A stretch of DNA of 64,000 bases from Xylaria sp. FL1777 (taxonomy: Eukaryota > Ascomycota > Sordariomycetes > Xylariales > Xylariaceae): the NCBI GenBank assembly GCA_022578965.1, contig MU400580.1:124001-188000 (forward strand), written 5' to 3'. Below are positions 37,960 to 48,696 of the stretch, one piece after another. Position 1 is the stretch's first letter. Every line of letters starts with the position of its first letter. The position numbers were made by a program, and so were the translations under genes. A model generated the notes under the pieces. That model did no database searches. It was not told the origin of the DNA and worked only from the letters and a program-made list of their open reading frames with translations.

Positions 37960-39538
37960 TCACGAAGAAGACCATGACGCTTTGTGGCTACTGGACTGGT
38001 CTACGTCTCCAACGGGCAGCTCAACTATGTGATCATCCGGTACCTCACCAATGATATGGTCATCTGGCTTTTCCCTAATTATCCCGGCCCCGTCCACCTC
38101 GTGCGTGCCACTTACGTCGGTCTGGAGGACGTCTCCTGGCGATTCTTGTCGGTTGAAGGGAGATGCTGGCAGTTGTGCTTTTTCCAGGCTCTTGAGCCGA
38201 TGCTTGTAATGGAGAACTAACCAAACGATGGCCACTGTCCCCAAAAGCACGACTGCTCCGACACTGACCCCAATACCAGCTAAAGCACCAGGACTTAGGC
38301 TATTAGAGATGTTTGTGCCTGGTGTAGCGGTCGTAGATGGTGTTGGCGTCGGCGTCGGCGTCGGCGTAGAAGTGACTGTCCCGTTTGCTGTTCCATTACA
38401 AAAAAGATCGTGTATGATACCGTCGTTCCACTGCGACACAAGTTTCGAGCAGTTGAAATCGTCATTCCAAGCTTCAATTGTGACGGTTCCTGGAACAAAC
38501 GCTAAAGATGGGAATATATTCGGACCACCAGACCTATGACCTTGTTTAGGACAAAACTCTTCCACACTTCTCGAAAAGGCAGTAGGCTTACGTATCGATA
38601 TTTCCTCGAAGGTGAATGTTTCCCACCGTCTTTAGCTCAGGGAACAAGGGGAGCAGGGTCTCCTCATTGTCGAGCATGTCTATCCTCGTAGCATGGGAGA
38701 CCTGATTGAAGTTGAAACTGCAGTTTGTGTTGTTGGAGAGAGAGATGCTCCCTCCAACACCCGTAAGTCTGTCGAAGATGATAGAATGGCTCGATAGTGA
38801 ACTTATTTCCAAATTATTACCGACAGTAGAGATCCGGCTGAATCCAATCTCGTCCCCGAAGACCCTCGGATCTGGTGAGATGGAGGGTTCCATAATTAAA
38901 GAATCGTTCACTTGTATTGATGGGAAGCCGTTAATGTTGTTGAAGATAGTACCCGACACGTCACTCGCATTCAAAATGGTAAGATTGCCGATGGATCTCA
39001 GAAGATCGAGGCTGTAATCGCAAAAGGCTCCCCCTAATCTCCCAGTTATTTGTAATTCACCAACATCTTGGAGTTGAGGTAGACTGATACAGGCATTGTT
39101 TTGTATCCTGATGGCAGCAGTAACATTCGTACCAATCCCAGAATACGGTGTTATGTTATTTAGGACTAGGTTGCTGTAGTAAATCGGGGCTTGAAGATAG
39201 GTAAGTTTCGGGGCGCTTGTGATGTTCAAACTGAAGGGAACACCTGTTCCGCTAAAGCTGCCATTGGCAATATATTCGATCGTACCACCACTAAACCTTG
39301 GGAGCGAGACAGTCGTCAACGAGTCTGCATGGGATATAGCCATGGCATCCATACTTAAAACTTGGGGAAAGTTCAATATTTCCAGTTCGGGGCTATCATC
39401 GACGACTAAGTTACCGATAGCTGTACGATTTCTGATCGTGAGTGTCCCCACGGCTCCGCTGATATGAATATCAGAGCAATATGGGGACAGTCGATCAGCG
39501 TCGGATTGGTTAGTGATTGTTGATATGCAAGCATCCAT
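37960..39538 (-). CDS. Ecm33/Sps2-like receptor-L-domain surface protein with C-terminal membrane segment
   Basis: Exons 38592-39538 and 37960-38533 give 506 residues; the 58-nt intron (GTAAGC ... CATAG) joins LRGNID to TSGGPNIFPSLAF. Residues 1-350 are leucine-rich L-domain repeats typical of Ecm33/Sps2 (AVGTLTIRNRT, LEILNFPQVLSMDAM, LPQLQDVGELQITGRLG, VGGSISLSNNTNCSFNF, FPELKTVGNIHLRGNID, VPGTVTIEAWNDDFNC) with more than ten N-glycosylation motifs. A Thr-Pro repeat (about 371-382) precedes one membrane helix (about 398-424) and an acidic 80-residue tail. Ecm33 proteins act in cell-wall organisation and are usually GPI-anchored; here a membrane span replaces the anchor. The ATG at 39538 gives no signal peptide and an in-frame stop lies just upstream, so a first exon may be missing. 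Confidence 0.75.
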
Positions 39539-41872
39539 GATGGTTTATTGCGTAGTAAACTTCCGATATGCGAAGAACTCGATCGCCTCTTGTGTACTCA
39601 AAATAAACAAAACATGGTAGTGCTTGTGCTGCTATTCATTTATTTGACGAAGAACATGAATTCAAAGAGATTATAATAATAAGGAAGAGAATAGCTAGTA
39701 TAATGTGTACATTAGGAGGAACTCACGGCCGACAAGCTGTCCAGATAGCATCTATCCAGGGTCGCTTTTGTATGGGGTAGGTATCTGACGCGAATGTCAC
39801 CAAAGTATACATCGGTTCACTAATCTCAATATAAAACAACCCCCGAGTTGCCTGTTCTCAATAGAGATGCGACGCAATATCAAAAGATACCGAATCATTT
39901 ACGGTGGTCTACTTAGTATCCAGGTTGGTAGGCAAACCAATTCAGTTGGTAGGGTAGTAAATAAGCCCCTGGAGTTTTGGGGGGGCACCGTAGGTGACAT
40001 TGGAGGCGTTGGCGCAGTGGTACCTGGCGGCATGGTAGGACTTAAAATATCCTACGCATAGGCAGCATGTTTCTGCTCATGCAAAAGAGAAATCTTGGAG
40101 TTCATAATTATCTCTAACATGCGGATCGGTTAGCCATTTCAGTAGAGCATCATCAGTTCAGCATTTAAGGACCAAATAGCAATTATCTACACTTAGTCCG
40201 GTCCGTTCCTCGTCTATTTGTGTTCCCGACCAAGGATCTTGGCTGGGCCAGAAAATTGGCCATGGGATCTCGAAAGCGTCGAAAAGGATCGGATGTAACG
40301 ACAGTCGGCCGTCTCCTTAATGGATCAAACATTTATCTGTCCGGAGGAACTAGAGTATTCAAAATGTTCGAGTTTTAGATCACAAGAGTGCGACGGCAAA
40401 TTGACCGGGGAGCACAGAGGATGGTGCCGACCGTAAACCGAGCCCGCCTCATGTAGCAGCTAGGTTTCATTCTCTAATCCTTCAACGACTTTAATTTATT
40501 CCACCTTCTTGGCAAGCCGGTTTGAACTGGCAGGTTGATCATTTGGAACTGGCGCGTCAATATAGCGCATTTGCTTCATAGTACGAACGCGTACAAAAAG
40601 CCAAAGAATAATCTAAGGGGTGATATATCACTGATAAGATCAAGTCTTATACCTGTTTATGTTTAATTTATCAATTACAGGCACGGCGGATTACATTTGA
40701 CTTTATTGATATGTTCCTTTCGAAATAGATGAAGCCGACATTTCAGACAGCCCGTGAAGCGTTTCCAGTCTCGTGGCGAACCGAGGTACAGATGACAGGC
40801 CTAGCTCCTCGATATCCATTCGATAGTCTTCGTATAAGATATAGTTCATAACTTATTGCTAGAGGTCTTCGCTGGAGTAATTGCCGTTGGCATTGGTCAC
40901 TTTATAAGCCGACCAGACCATCATCTCCGATATCCTGCTGAAAGTCTCAGTTCGAGCATTGAAGAGGATTCTAATCTGCTGAGAAAGAAACAAATCGCCT
41001 TGAGAGGTAATTTAAGCAACTATTTAGCGTTGACTCGTCGAAGTTGCGGATGTGCGGCGCGTAAGGACATGTCGGCAAAAAGATAACTGCTACGACGCCC
41101 CCTGGGATAGGTGTAGTAGACCGCGGCCACGCGAACTTGGAGCTATCGGGCTTGCTATGCGTTCTTTTTCGCAGGCGAATTCGGCATCCAGCATGAGATG
41201 AACTTCTTGATTATACCCACGGAAGGAGGGAACGGGGTAGAGAGCTATCTAAGCTGAGGGACGAATTAGGTCTGTGGTAGTGTGCGTGTAGTATTAGGCC
41301 GAGCTGAGAGCCATGGGACGCTGAATGCTTTGGGGTAACCAGTTTATTCTTTAAACCATGCGGTAGGCGGGAGGGGCGATCTCGAGTACAGATTGGGCTC
41401 TCTCATGTGAAAGACAACGGCACAGAGAATAAATAAAACGAAGTCTGAGTTGACGACTTTTGTAAGAATATTTCGATCGTAATATTCAACGTAGTATTAG
41501 AACAGGATGTGAATTTATCTCTAACCCCGGACATATTCTAATGCTTACCCAAAACATACAGATAATCCTGTCTATCGGTCTGAGCTAATTGTTGAGTCGT
41601 GAAGTTGTCTGCCATCATAACCATATTCTCATACCTATATCGACAAATGATATTGAGAGCTGTAAACTGATAACCGAGTAGTCTTGTCATAATATCGTTT
41701 CTGTTGCTGGTACACGTCCGTTGTCTTCGTCATATCCATTCAGCGCTCGGGACCCATTCCCGTGTTTTTGGCTTCGACTGTACGAAAACTATAAGGGATA
41801 GAAGCCACAAACCGGGGGTAAAGGCGGGGAGAAAGATCTCGAAGGCCTGGGTATCCGATCAAATATCTGTCC
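39539..41872. other. Intergenic region of 2.3 kb, no gene seen
   Basis: Both strands were read: frames of 64-76 codons (for example 40856-41086) lack features of real proteins. A first exon for the Ecm33-like gene could lie in the left few hundred bases but I could not place one. Confidence 0.45.
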
Positions 41873-43039
41873 TTAAAAGAGTCCGTGTCGCTTCTGCTTG
41901 GATCCCTTCCGCTTGGATCCCTTCCCCATGATCTGCGACGCAATTAAGCTAGTAATGGCGTTCTCCGCCATGCCTTTCACACCACCCTTAGCCCCCCGGG
42001 GATCCTGATCCATAAATGCGTCCATGGCCGCGGCGCCTATAGCGGCGGTAGCTACCTTGGCCGCTTTGTCACCCGTCCAGCTCCCCGGCTGCTTGCGCAA
42101 CCTGAATGCTGTCAAACCGCCCGCTTCCAACGCCGCCCGAGCTGCCATCTGCCATCGATCGGCTGCGGGATTTGACGGCGGCGCTGTGCTATTACGATGG
42201 CGGGAGCGGCGTGATGGTGATGGAGAGGGTGAATATCGGCGGCGGTGATGTCGTAGCTCACGGCCACGATCGCGGTCACGGTCACGTTCTCTATCTCTAT
42301 CTCTATCTCGGTCTCTATCTCGATGTGAGGAATGCCTAGAGGCGAGGTAGGAATCTGGGTTTCGGCTTAACGGTGGTGGCGATGCGCTGTATCGGCGCCG
42401 GCGCTCATGCTCACGGTGATGCTCTCGGTCTCGATCACCGTGCCGGGTGGAGTGTCGTCTCCGGGGTGGTGATGGGGATGGTGATGACGAAGCAGTCGAC
42501 GCATATCTTCTGTGACGCCCCCTGGATCGATCGCGTCGGCCATCGCGGTCAACTGACCGGCTTGACTTGCTACCACTGCCGTCTTTACCAGCTTGAGCGG
42601 CCGCATAAGCCACAGCAGCTTCGCTGAGCCAGTTCAGGCCTTGTCTGCCATAGCGTTGTAATTTCGGATTCTGGTCAGCGAAGTTCTGGTAAAAGTTCTT
42701 CCCCTTCGACTGCTTTTCGGGGTCACGGGCTAGGTTTCGGTTTCCATCTTTCGGTAGGGGCGATGAGGAGTGATGTGACGTATGGCGTGGTGGGGTATAT
42801 GTTCCATCACGTCTAGAGTGTCTTGGAGGACTAGTTGTGCGATATCGCCGCGCACGCTCACGATCTGGCGAGTATTTGTGGCGGGGTGGAGAGCTGGGAC
42901 GCGGGGAGATAGGTTCATCCGTGCCTATGTATTCATAAGCCGGCTGGTTGTGCGTGGTTGGTGGTGAGTGAATATAGGGATCGTCAAATGTGTATGGGTC
43001 GTCATAACGACTATGATGTCTGCTCGATCGAGGCGCCAT
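41873..43039 (-). CDS. Arg/Ser/Asp-rich basic protein with conserved C-terminal helical region
   Basis: A single exon encodes 388 residues starting MAPRSSRHHSRYDDPYTFDD. Residues 1-110 are Pro/Ser/Arg/His-rich. A short ordered stretch (NFYQNFADQNPKLQRYGRQG, then WLSEAAVAYAAAQAG) is followed by a long RS/RD-rich part with Arg-Asp dipeptide repeats (encoded by CTATCT repeats near 42285-42330). Residues about 290-345 are Ala-rich and ordered (MAARAALEAGGLTAFRLRK, GSWTGDKAAKVATAAIG, AAMDAFMDQDP), ending in a Lys/Arg tail. This layout is common in filamentous fungi, some annotated as DUF3824 or SR-like proteins. The composition suggests nuclear location and RNA or protein binding; that is inference. 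No catalytic motif. Confidence 0.75.
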   Translation of the reverse strand: MAPRSSRHHSRYDDPYTFDDPYIHSPPTTHNQPAYEYIGTDEPISPRPSSPPRHKYSPDRERARRYRTTSPPRHSRRDGTYTPPRHTSHHSSSPLPKDGNRNLARDPEKQSKGKNFYQNFADQNPKLQRYGRQGLNWLSEAAVAYAAAQAGKDGSGSKSSRSVDRDGRRDRSRGRHRRYASTASSSPSPSPPRRRHSTRHGDRDREHHREHERRRRYSASPPPLSRNPDSYLASRHSSHRDRDRDRDRDRERDRDRDRGRELRHHRRRYSPSPSPSRRSRHRNSTAPPSNPAADRWQMAARAALEAGGLTAFRLRKQPGSWTGDKAAKVATAAIGAAAMDAFMDQDPRGAKGGVKGMAENAITSLIASQIMGKGSKRKGSKQKRHGLF

Positions 43040-45161
43040 GATTTAGAAGTAGATGTGTTCTGAGTGTCTGGACAGACAGCTATCGACGTGACCATCACTG
43101 AATGGCCTACGTTCTAAACGCCAAACAGCTATGATGTGAGATGCTAGGAGAGGCGGTTCAGTAATATTTAAACATAGCTACGCATACACGACTAGGGTAC
43201 CTAGTAAGGGTGGGCTGCTCGCCGCGGCAGTGATGGCAAACAGGGTCTCGACAAATGCAGGAGAGAGCTGCACCTCGACGTAGTTTGTGCAGAAGCGGGA
43301 GGCGATCTTTTGGGGGGGCCTCCCGTTTGGACTCGCGTCTAGAAGGCTCCAGCGAGTCTGGTGCTGGGCGGTGTAACAAATGACTGCTTGTCTAGGTAGC
43401 AGAGATGCCTAGACTAGATACTAGACAGGTGGTGTGATGTCAACAGCGCACTGGGTCCGTGGGGGAATTGGAGGCTTCTTTCAGTCTGTCTTCGTTTCTC
43501 ACCAGCCTAAGTACGCATAAGCTATACCACTCGGTATCATATCATTGCTTGGGTTGTTCGCCAGCTCAGATGGAGAGCACTAAGTAAGGCCATCTCCACC
43601 GTGACTCGAGCAATTCGTCCAGAATCAGACGGACAGGACAAGTGACCCGCCCTTCGCTCCCCGCATGATCTCATCGAGCATGAATCTCACAGCGGGTTGG
43701 CAGCATGCTAGCTCACCACTTGATAAGCCGAGCTAACTATGTTCTGTACTGCGTATTTGATATCAGTTGGGTATGGGGTTTCGTTCACGATGCATTGCCG
43801 GCTTGGGCAGAACAGACGATTCGTTGCTTTGAGGGAGATAGTCGAGAACCGTGCGCAGACGGCGTCATACTGGCGGTGATAAAGCCATAAGTTAAGTTAG
43901 TGTCGATGCCCAGCTTTTGCTCATTGGTAGGTGATGCAAATCAGCACGGTACGGCGACTCTCATCACTGACCTACCGGTACATGATGGGGGAAATCGGGA
44001 GACATCGCGGCAGTAGATGTTGGTGAATCGTGGCCGTCACACATCTTCGCATGTGATGATGGCTGCCGGTGTGCAGCGTTTGACGAAGGAAGGATCCCGA
44101 AGGAGTCACGGCGTGGTCACGGCGTAGTCACGCTCAACGCAAACCCTCAGGTATCAGAAATGACTGTGGCTCGCGCTGGCTGTCTGGGTGGTGAATCAGC
44201 CCATTTACTAGAATCCAGAATCACATCACGAGACCGCGAAGGGAAGAAACAAATTGCGGAGGCAGCCGGAGACGACAACTAGAAAACCGCCATGGCGGCA
44301 CACCGTATTGATGCATAGAGCATACTCGCGGATTTAACGATACGTTACGTTACGTAAGGCGGGATCTTGGTGGCAGCGCGTTATGGGTACCTAGGTACTT
44401 AAGCTACCTATAGGCTATTACTCTGTAAGCTCGTAATACAACACTGAGCGAAACTCGACGAATCGATTCATTGGCGTGATTGTGAAAGCAAATCGCAACA
44501 TGTCATGAGAGCCAAGGCTTCGTAGAAGAGCTCAAAATTCCGGTACGACAAAAACACAATACAGACCACGCCCGTACCTGTGGCTCTCCCTCTGAGACAT
44601 GACACGATTATACTTAGACACGAGTTCTGAACATCAGAACCTTTCAACACCACCTAATCCATCTATACATAGACATTGGATGAGCTCTTCTGCCAAGATG
44701 CCGCGTTTACTTAGGTTGCCAGCAAGCTGACCAAATCCGTACATAGTACACAGTAGCTTTGCTAGGCCCTTGCGAGAAATACGAGATACTCATCGCTCCA
44801 GAGACGGTAACGCTTCGTCGCATCCCGCTCAGCTCAGAGCTCTAGACAGACAGGGCGAATGCTTCAATCGCTGGTACGCAGTTTAGGCTAATACGAATCT
44901 GGGCCATGTCTCTCCGGCTTCGCAGCCGTGAAGTGCTTCGGGGACGGCTTCATTCTACACCTCCCGTGTTGACCGCTCTGCCCAGCCATCCTGTCAGCAT
45001 CGTGTCTCGCCCAGGACGTAGCATCCTGCGAGTGCGGCTGTTTACCCCAGGTTGAAGGTGCAGCATGCCAAGGATGACAACCTCGTGTTCGCTTATTTAG
45101 TATAGAGCTACTATCGTGTGGAAGTTGAGTTCAGAGTCCAAATTCGGTTCAGTTAAGCGAT
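43040..45161. other. Intergenic region of 2.1 kb, no gene seen
   Basis: Promoter of the Arg/Ser-rich gene at left and of the modular Cys-rich gene at right. A short (ACGTT)3-like repeat lies near 44343. No convincing frame. Confidence 0.5.
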
Positions 45162-45175
45162 GGTGAAGCTTCACC
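45162..45175. promoter_or_regulatory. Perfect 14-bp palindrome upstream of a TATA box
   Basis: GGTGAAGCTTCACC is its own reverse complement and lies 8 bases before TATAAAT and about 100 bases before the start of the modular secreted gene. It has the form of a dimeric activator or repressor site; no factor can be named. Confidence 0.35.
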
Positions 45176-45182
45176 GGCGAAG

Positions 45183-45189
45183 TATAAAT
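45183..45189 (+). promoter_or_regulatory. TATA box of the modular Cys-rich gene
   Basis: TATAAAT lies 88 bases before the first in-frame ATG (45277), a normal fungal spacing. Confidence 0.55.
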
Positions 45190-45276
45190 GTGCATACTCT
45201 CTCATTTCATCGCCTCGAACAGTGGGAATAAATAAGGCACAGCAAAGAATTTTGTAAAGCAGTTTGCTGGAATTAT

Positions 45277-46041
45277 ATGTCATCAATCATGCATCTTCAA
45301 TCTCTCTACATCTTTGCCCTGGCCGGCCTTGGAGCCGCGACAACAACTTGTATTCCTACGTCCCAGATCCCCCCAACTGGGACAACACTCTGCGTTGACT
45401 ATTCCCAACCTTGCGGTTCACCACCTACGGCTACTGTGTGGTATGGAGGGTAAGTGAGCAGTTGAGATGATACATGTGCTGTTTCCGATTTCTTAACTAA
45501 CAGCTTGCAGGTGTCACGACATAACCGTGACACCCACATACACGCCGCCACCGTGCCCTTCCGGTGGCGGTTCTATGACGGATTGCACCTTGACAGGAAC
45601 GATTTGTGATGAACGGTACAGGACATGTGGATCACCTACCCCCACCACCGTTTTGACATACGGAGCGTAAGGACCTCTTTCCACGGGTGTAAGTTCGGGA
45701 AGAACTAGTAGTTATTAACTGGGTTCTAGATGTCACGATGCCTGTGTGACTCTCACGTACTCCGAGCCGCCCTGCCCAACAAGCACCAGCATCAGTGTCA
45801 GCGATAGCAGCAGCAGCAGTTGCACGTATACATATAGTATCTGCGAAGATCACATAGAGGAGTGTGGGTCGCCCACACCCACCGCGTTCTTGACATACGG
45901 AGGGTAAGCGCTTTTCCTGAATTTCATGGCGGGACGAAGTGGTTAACCTTGAGCAGATGCCATCCGGCGTGCGAACACCCTACTTACACCCCACCGCCTT
46001 GCCCTACGTCGACTTCTTACGTGGCTACATTCACGGCTTAA
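45277..46041 (+). CDS. Secreted Cys-rich protein built of repeated exon modules
   Basis: Four exons, 45277-45449, 45511-45666, 45730-45903 and 45957-46041, give 195 residues. All three introns are short (GTAAGT/GTAAGG/GTAAGC donors), interrupt a codon after its second base, and sit at the same place in a repeated motif: TYG(G/A) | CH. The signal peptide is about residues 1-22 (a second ATG at 45289 is an equally good start). The two middle exons are whole modules: CHD...TYTPPPCP, spacer, C...C, then CGSPTPT...LTYG; the last exon is a half module (CHPACEH ... TPPPCPTSTS). Spacers are Ser/Thr-rich (a run of Ser from AGC repeats). There are 2-6 Cys per exon, suggesting disulfides. No known family is recognised; a secreted or wall-associated protein is likely. 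The structure implies growth by exon duplication. Confidence 0.75.
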
Positions 46042-46431
46042 AGTGTACTGGGAATTAAGCGAATTTGTGACGTATCTCATGTCAAACTCATCAGAGAGAC
46101 GAAGCTCTACTCTTTCGAACAGCCGACTTGGGCCCTTGCGCTGTTTATCAATCAATCATGTGAACAAAATGAAGATATGGTATCCACAAGCCCAGACAAT
46201 ACCAGGACCAAATCAATGAGAGAAAGTCATTCTAGTACCTAGAGAGCATAAAACGCCGTAAACATGATCATGGTATCATTGAAGTGAAGAAAGATACAAA
46301 AGAAGTGAAGCCGATCCGGGTATACCAGCCCGCGCAATTCCCCAAGCCATTTATTTCATTCAATTGTAAGCCCTATCTATCTAAAGCCCCAAAGCCCATA
46401 ATAGACCGGACCCCCCACACACATCATCCCT
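46042..46431. other. Intergenic region between convergent genes
   Basis: Contains the 3' ends of the modular secreted gene and the HsbA-like gene; nothing else seen. Confidence 0.6.
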
Positions 46432-47328
46432 CTACACAAGCAAAGCAGCCGCAAGACCCGCCATCAAGCCCACGGCCCCGACGCCGTTCGTCCCGGCGCC
46501 AGCGGTGGGAATCGTCGAGGCGGACGTGGTGGTGACGCCGCCCGTCGGCACGATGCTCGTGGTGTTCGAGCCCGTGGGGTACAGGATCGTGGTGCTAGGA
46601 GTGAGCAACGGAATGGAGGTGCTCGTGCTCTCGCACGCGCACGGCGCTGTCACGGTGACGGTGACGGCCGCGGCGCAGCTGGAGGACGTGGCGAGGACGG
46701 ACGTCGGGTAGGTATCCGCGATAGCGTCCGTGGTCGCCACTACTACAGAAGAAGAAGCGGCAGAAGCAGAAGAAGCACTGCCGCTGCTGGAACACTGGAA
46801 GGCTGCGGCGCCGCTTGTGATGGCGCTGGAGATGCTGCTGGTGAGCTGCGTGGCGACTTGCTGGGCGTCGGTTGGCAGCTGCTTCACCACGCTGGCTAGG
46901 AAGCTTTGGACTTCGCTGCCGATGCTCGTGATGGAGGACTGGACCTCGGTGCAGAGGCCGGAGGCCTCGAAGGCGGCTTTCTTGCTCTCGAGGTCTGTCA
47001 GGAGGGTTTGTCCTGCTGTGGAGAGAGAGGTGGCGACGTCCTGGAGACCCAGGGCGTCGTTGAGTGAGATGGCGCCTGAGGAGATGATGGTGGATGCGCC
47101 GTCTTTGATGGTTGTTACGAGATTCTCTGCATCTGATTTCACTTGCGTGCCGTCTGAGTTGAATGCCTTCACTGAGTTGTCTAGTTGTGTTATTGCGCTC
47201 GAGATCTGTGCGACTACTGATGTGACGGTGGCTAGGTCCCTCTTGACGGGTGTAGGGAGAGAATACATATGCATCTCAGCCGCGGCCGTGTAGGCTAGGG
47301 CGACGGGGAGGAATGTGGTGGCCTTCAT
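46432..47328 (-). CDS. HsbA-like cell-wall protein, probably GPI-anchored
   Basis: I start at the ATG at 47328 (MKATTFLPVALAYTAAA, a good signal peptide), giving 298 residues; the frame extends upstream but without a signal. Residues about 30-170 are an HsbA / cell-wall galactomannoprotein domain, helical and rich in Ser, Thr, Ala (VTSVVAQISSAITQLDNSV, ALGLQDVATSLSTAGQTLL, LCTEVQSSITSIGSEVQSF). A Ser/Thr-rich stalk with Cys (APCACEST) follows, and the C-terminus (GVGAVGLMAGLAAALLV) is a typical GPI-attachment signal. HsbA of Aspergillus binds hydrophobic surfaces and recruits hydrolases; related proteins are wall mannoproteins. A TATATAT motif lies about 125 bases upstream. Intronless. Confidence 0.85.
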   Translation of the reverse strand: MKATTFLPVALAYTAAAEMHMYSLPTPVKRDLATVTSVVAQISSAITQLDNSVKAFNSDGTQVKSDAENLVTTIKDGASTIISSGAISLNDALGLQDVATSLSTAGQTLLTDLESKKAAFEASGLCTEVQSSITSIGSEVQSFLASVVKQLPTDAQQVATQLTSSISSAITSGAAAFQCSSSGSASSASAASSSVVVATTDAIADTYPTSVLATSSSCAAAVTVTVTAPCACESTSTSIPLLTPSTTILYPTGSNTTSIVPTGGVTTTSASTIPTAGAGTNGVGAVGLMAGLAAALLV

Positions 47329-48696
47329 GTTGCTAGTTGATAACTTATTTCCAAAGGTGCGAATGTAATCCGGTATAAAGCGAATGTGTTTAGGCCTAGA
47401 ATAAACAAATGAGAGCCTAACGTCGTAGGCCCGGCACATGAGGAGGCATAGAAATATATATCATAAGAAAGGGGGCTTGTCGTAAGACGTTACCTCATCG
47501 CTCAGCCACGACAGCCTCCACCCACGAGGACTCCAACGAGAATTCATCACAGCAAATGAGAGGGGCTGCACATGAAGGCGATGCTAGGTCGGATACACGT
47601 ACCTGGTACCTGCCGCTCTTGGAAGACGCATTGGTGCTAAGAGATGTACTAATCCGGGGAAAAGCGAGAGATCTGTGCCACTAGCTAGGGTTTTCCTCGG
47701 TCGATCATATAAATATCGAGCAGATGAAACGATCTTCCCTTTCCAGAAAAAGATCGAGGAACGCACGTGAAACTTGACGATACAATGGTGTCGGTGAAAC
47801 ACTTCTAGAGAACGCAGTAGTGAGTCTAGATCTATTCATTCTAACGTTGAGGGAATCAAAAGATCGAATTCCGAACCACGTCATCTGATTCGTCAAGAAG
47901 CGTACGCCTACAATGTCGCCATGCAATGCAAACATCGAGCGAAGAGATGAATGAGATGAAAAGGCATCATCGACTCATAAAGCTGCGACAAGACACTAAG
48001 CCCGACTAGGACGAGAATCGGCAGCGAGAACGAGGGTATGGGCCTGCTATGGGCTCATCAGGAAATAGAAATGCAGGCCAAGAGGACACATGTGAAAGGA
48101 TATTGGTTCAGAAATAGATCAGTCGCATTGAGGTTGACGGGGGGCGTGAAACTGCTACTGTTTGAACTGATCCTAGTCAGCGGGGGCCGAGAGCCAACGG
48201 ATTCCCTCCCGCGGAGCAGCGCTGTCCGGGATCCTGCCCGGGGCAAGAAGACCAAGTACGGGATCAGTCAATATGATCAACTGTTATTTACGGAATCTAT
48301 TCTTATGTTGGGTGTTAAACATTCTAGATCTACCAAATTTCATTATTGTGATGATTATGCGAAAAGAAGTCACATAGGTACGGTACATAGATGGTCTAAG
48401 TCTCCCATAGAATATCTACGATCGGTCGAGGGAATTAATTGTTTGAGCAAATTCAACATCTGCACAACGTAACAGGCTTGAATACGACGTACATAGATAA
48501 TCCTAGTTAAATAAACAAGCGAAGGCTCACACATGGGAACTTCAACCGAAGGGTGCTGACGCCCCCTACGCAGGTACGCGAGCCATCCTTCTGCAGGAAC
48601 ACGCCTCGCGTAGCACGTAGAACGTAGCACGAGCTGCAACATATTAAAATAGTATACCGGTAGACAACAACAAGAAAAGGATGCATAGCACAAGCC
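47329..48696. other. Intergenic region, no gene seen
   Basis: Holds the promoter of the HsbA-like gene on the left and the 3' flank of the transferase gene on the right. The 144-codon frame at 48038-48472 has no family features and no signal peptide. Confidence 0.5.

Noticed and set aside
42024..42627. Plus-strand frames of 74-84 codons
   Set aside because: Antisense shadows of the Arg/Ser/Asp-rich coding repeat.
46730..47293. 187-codon plus-strand frame
   Set aside because: Antisense shadow of the HsbA-like gene, whose sense frame has a signal peptide, domain and GPI signal.
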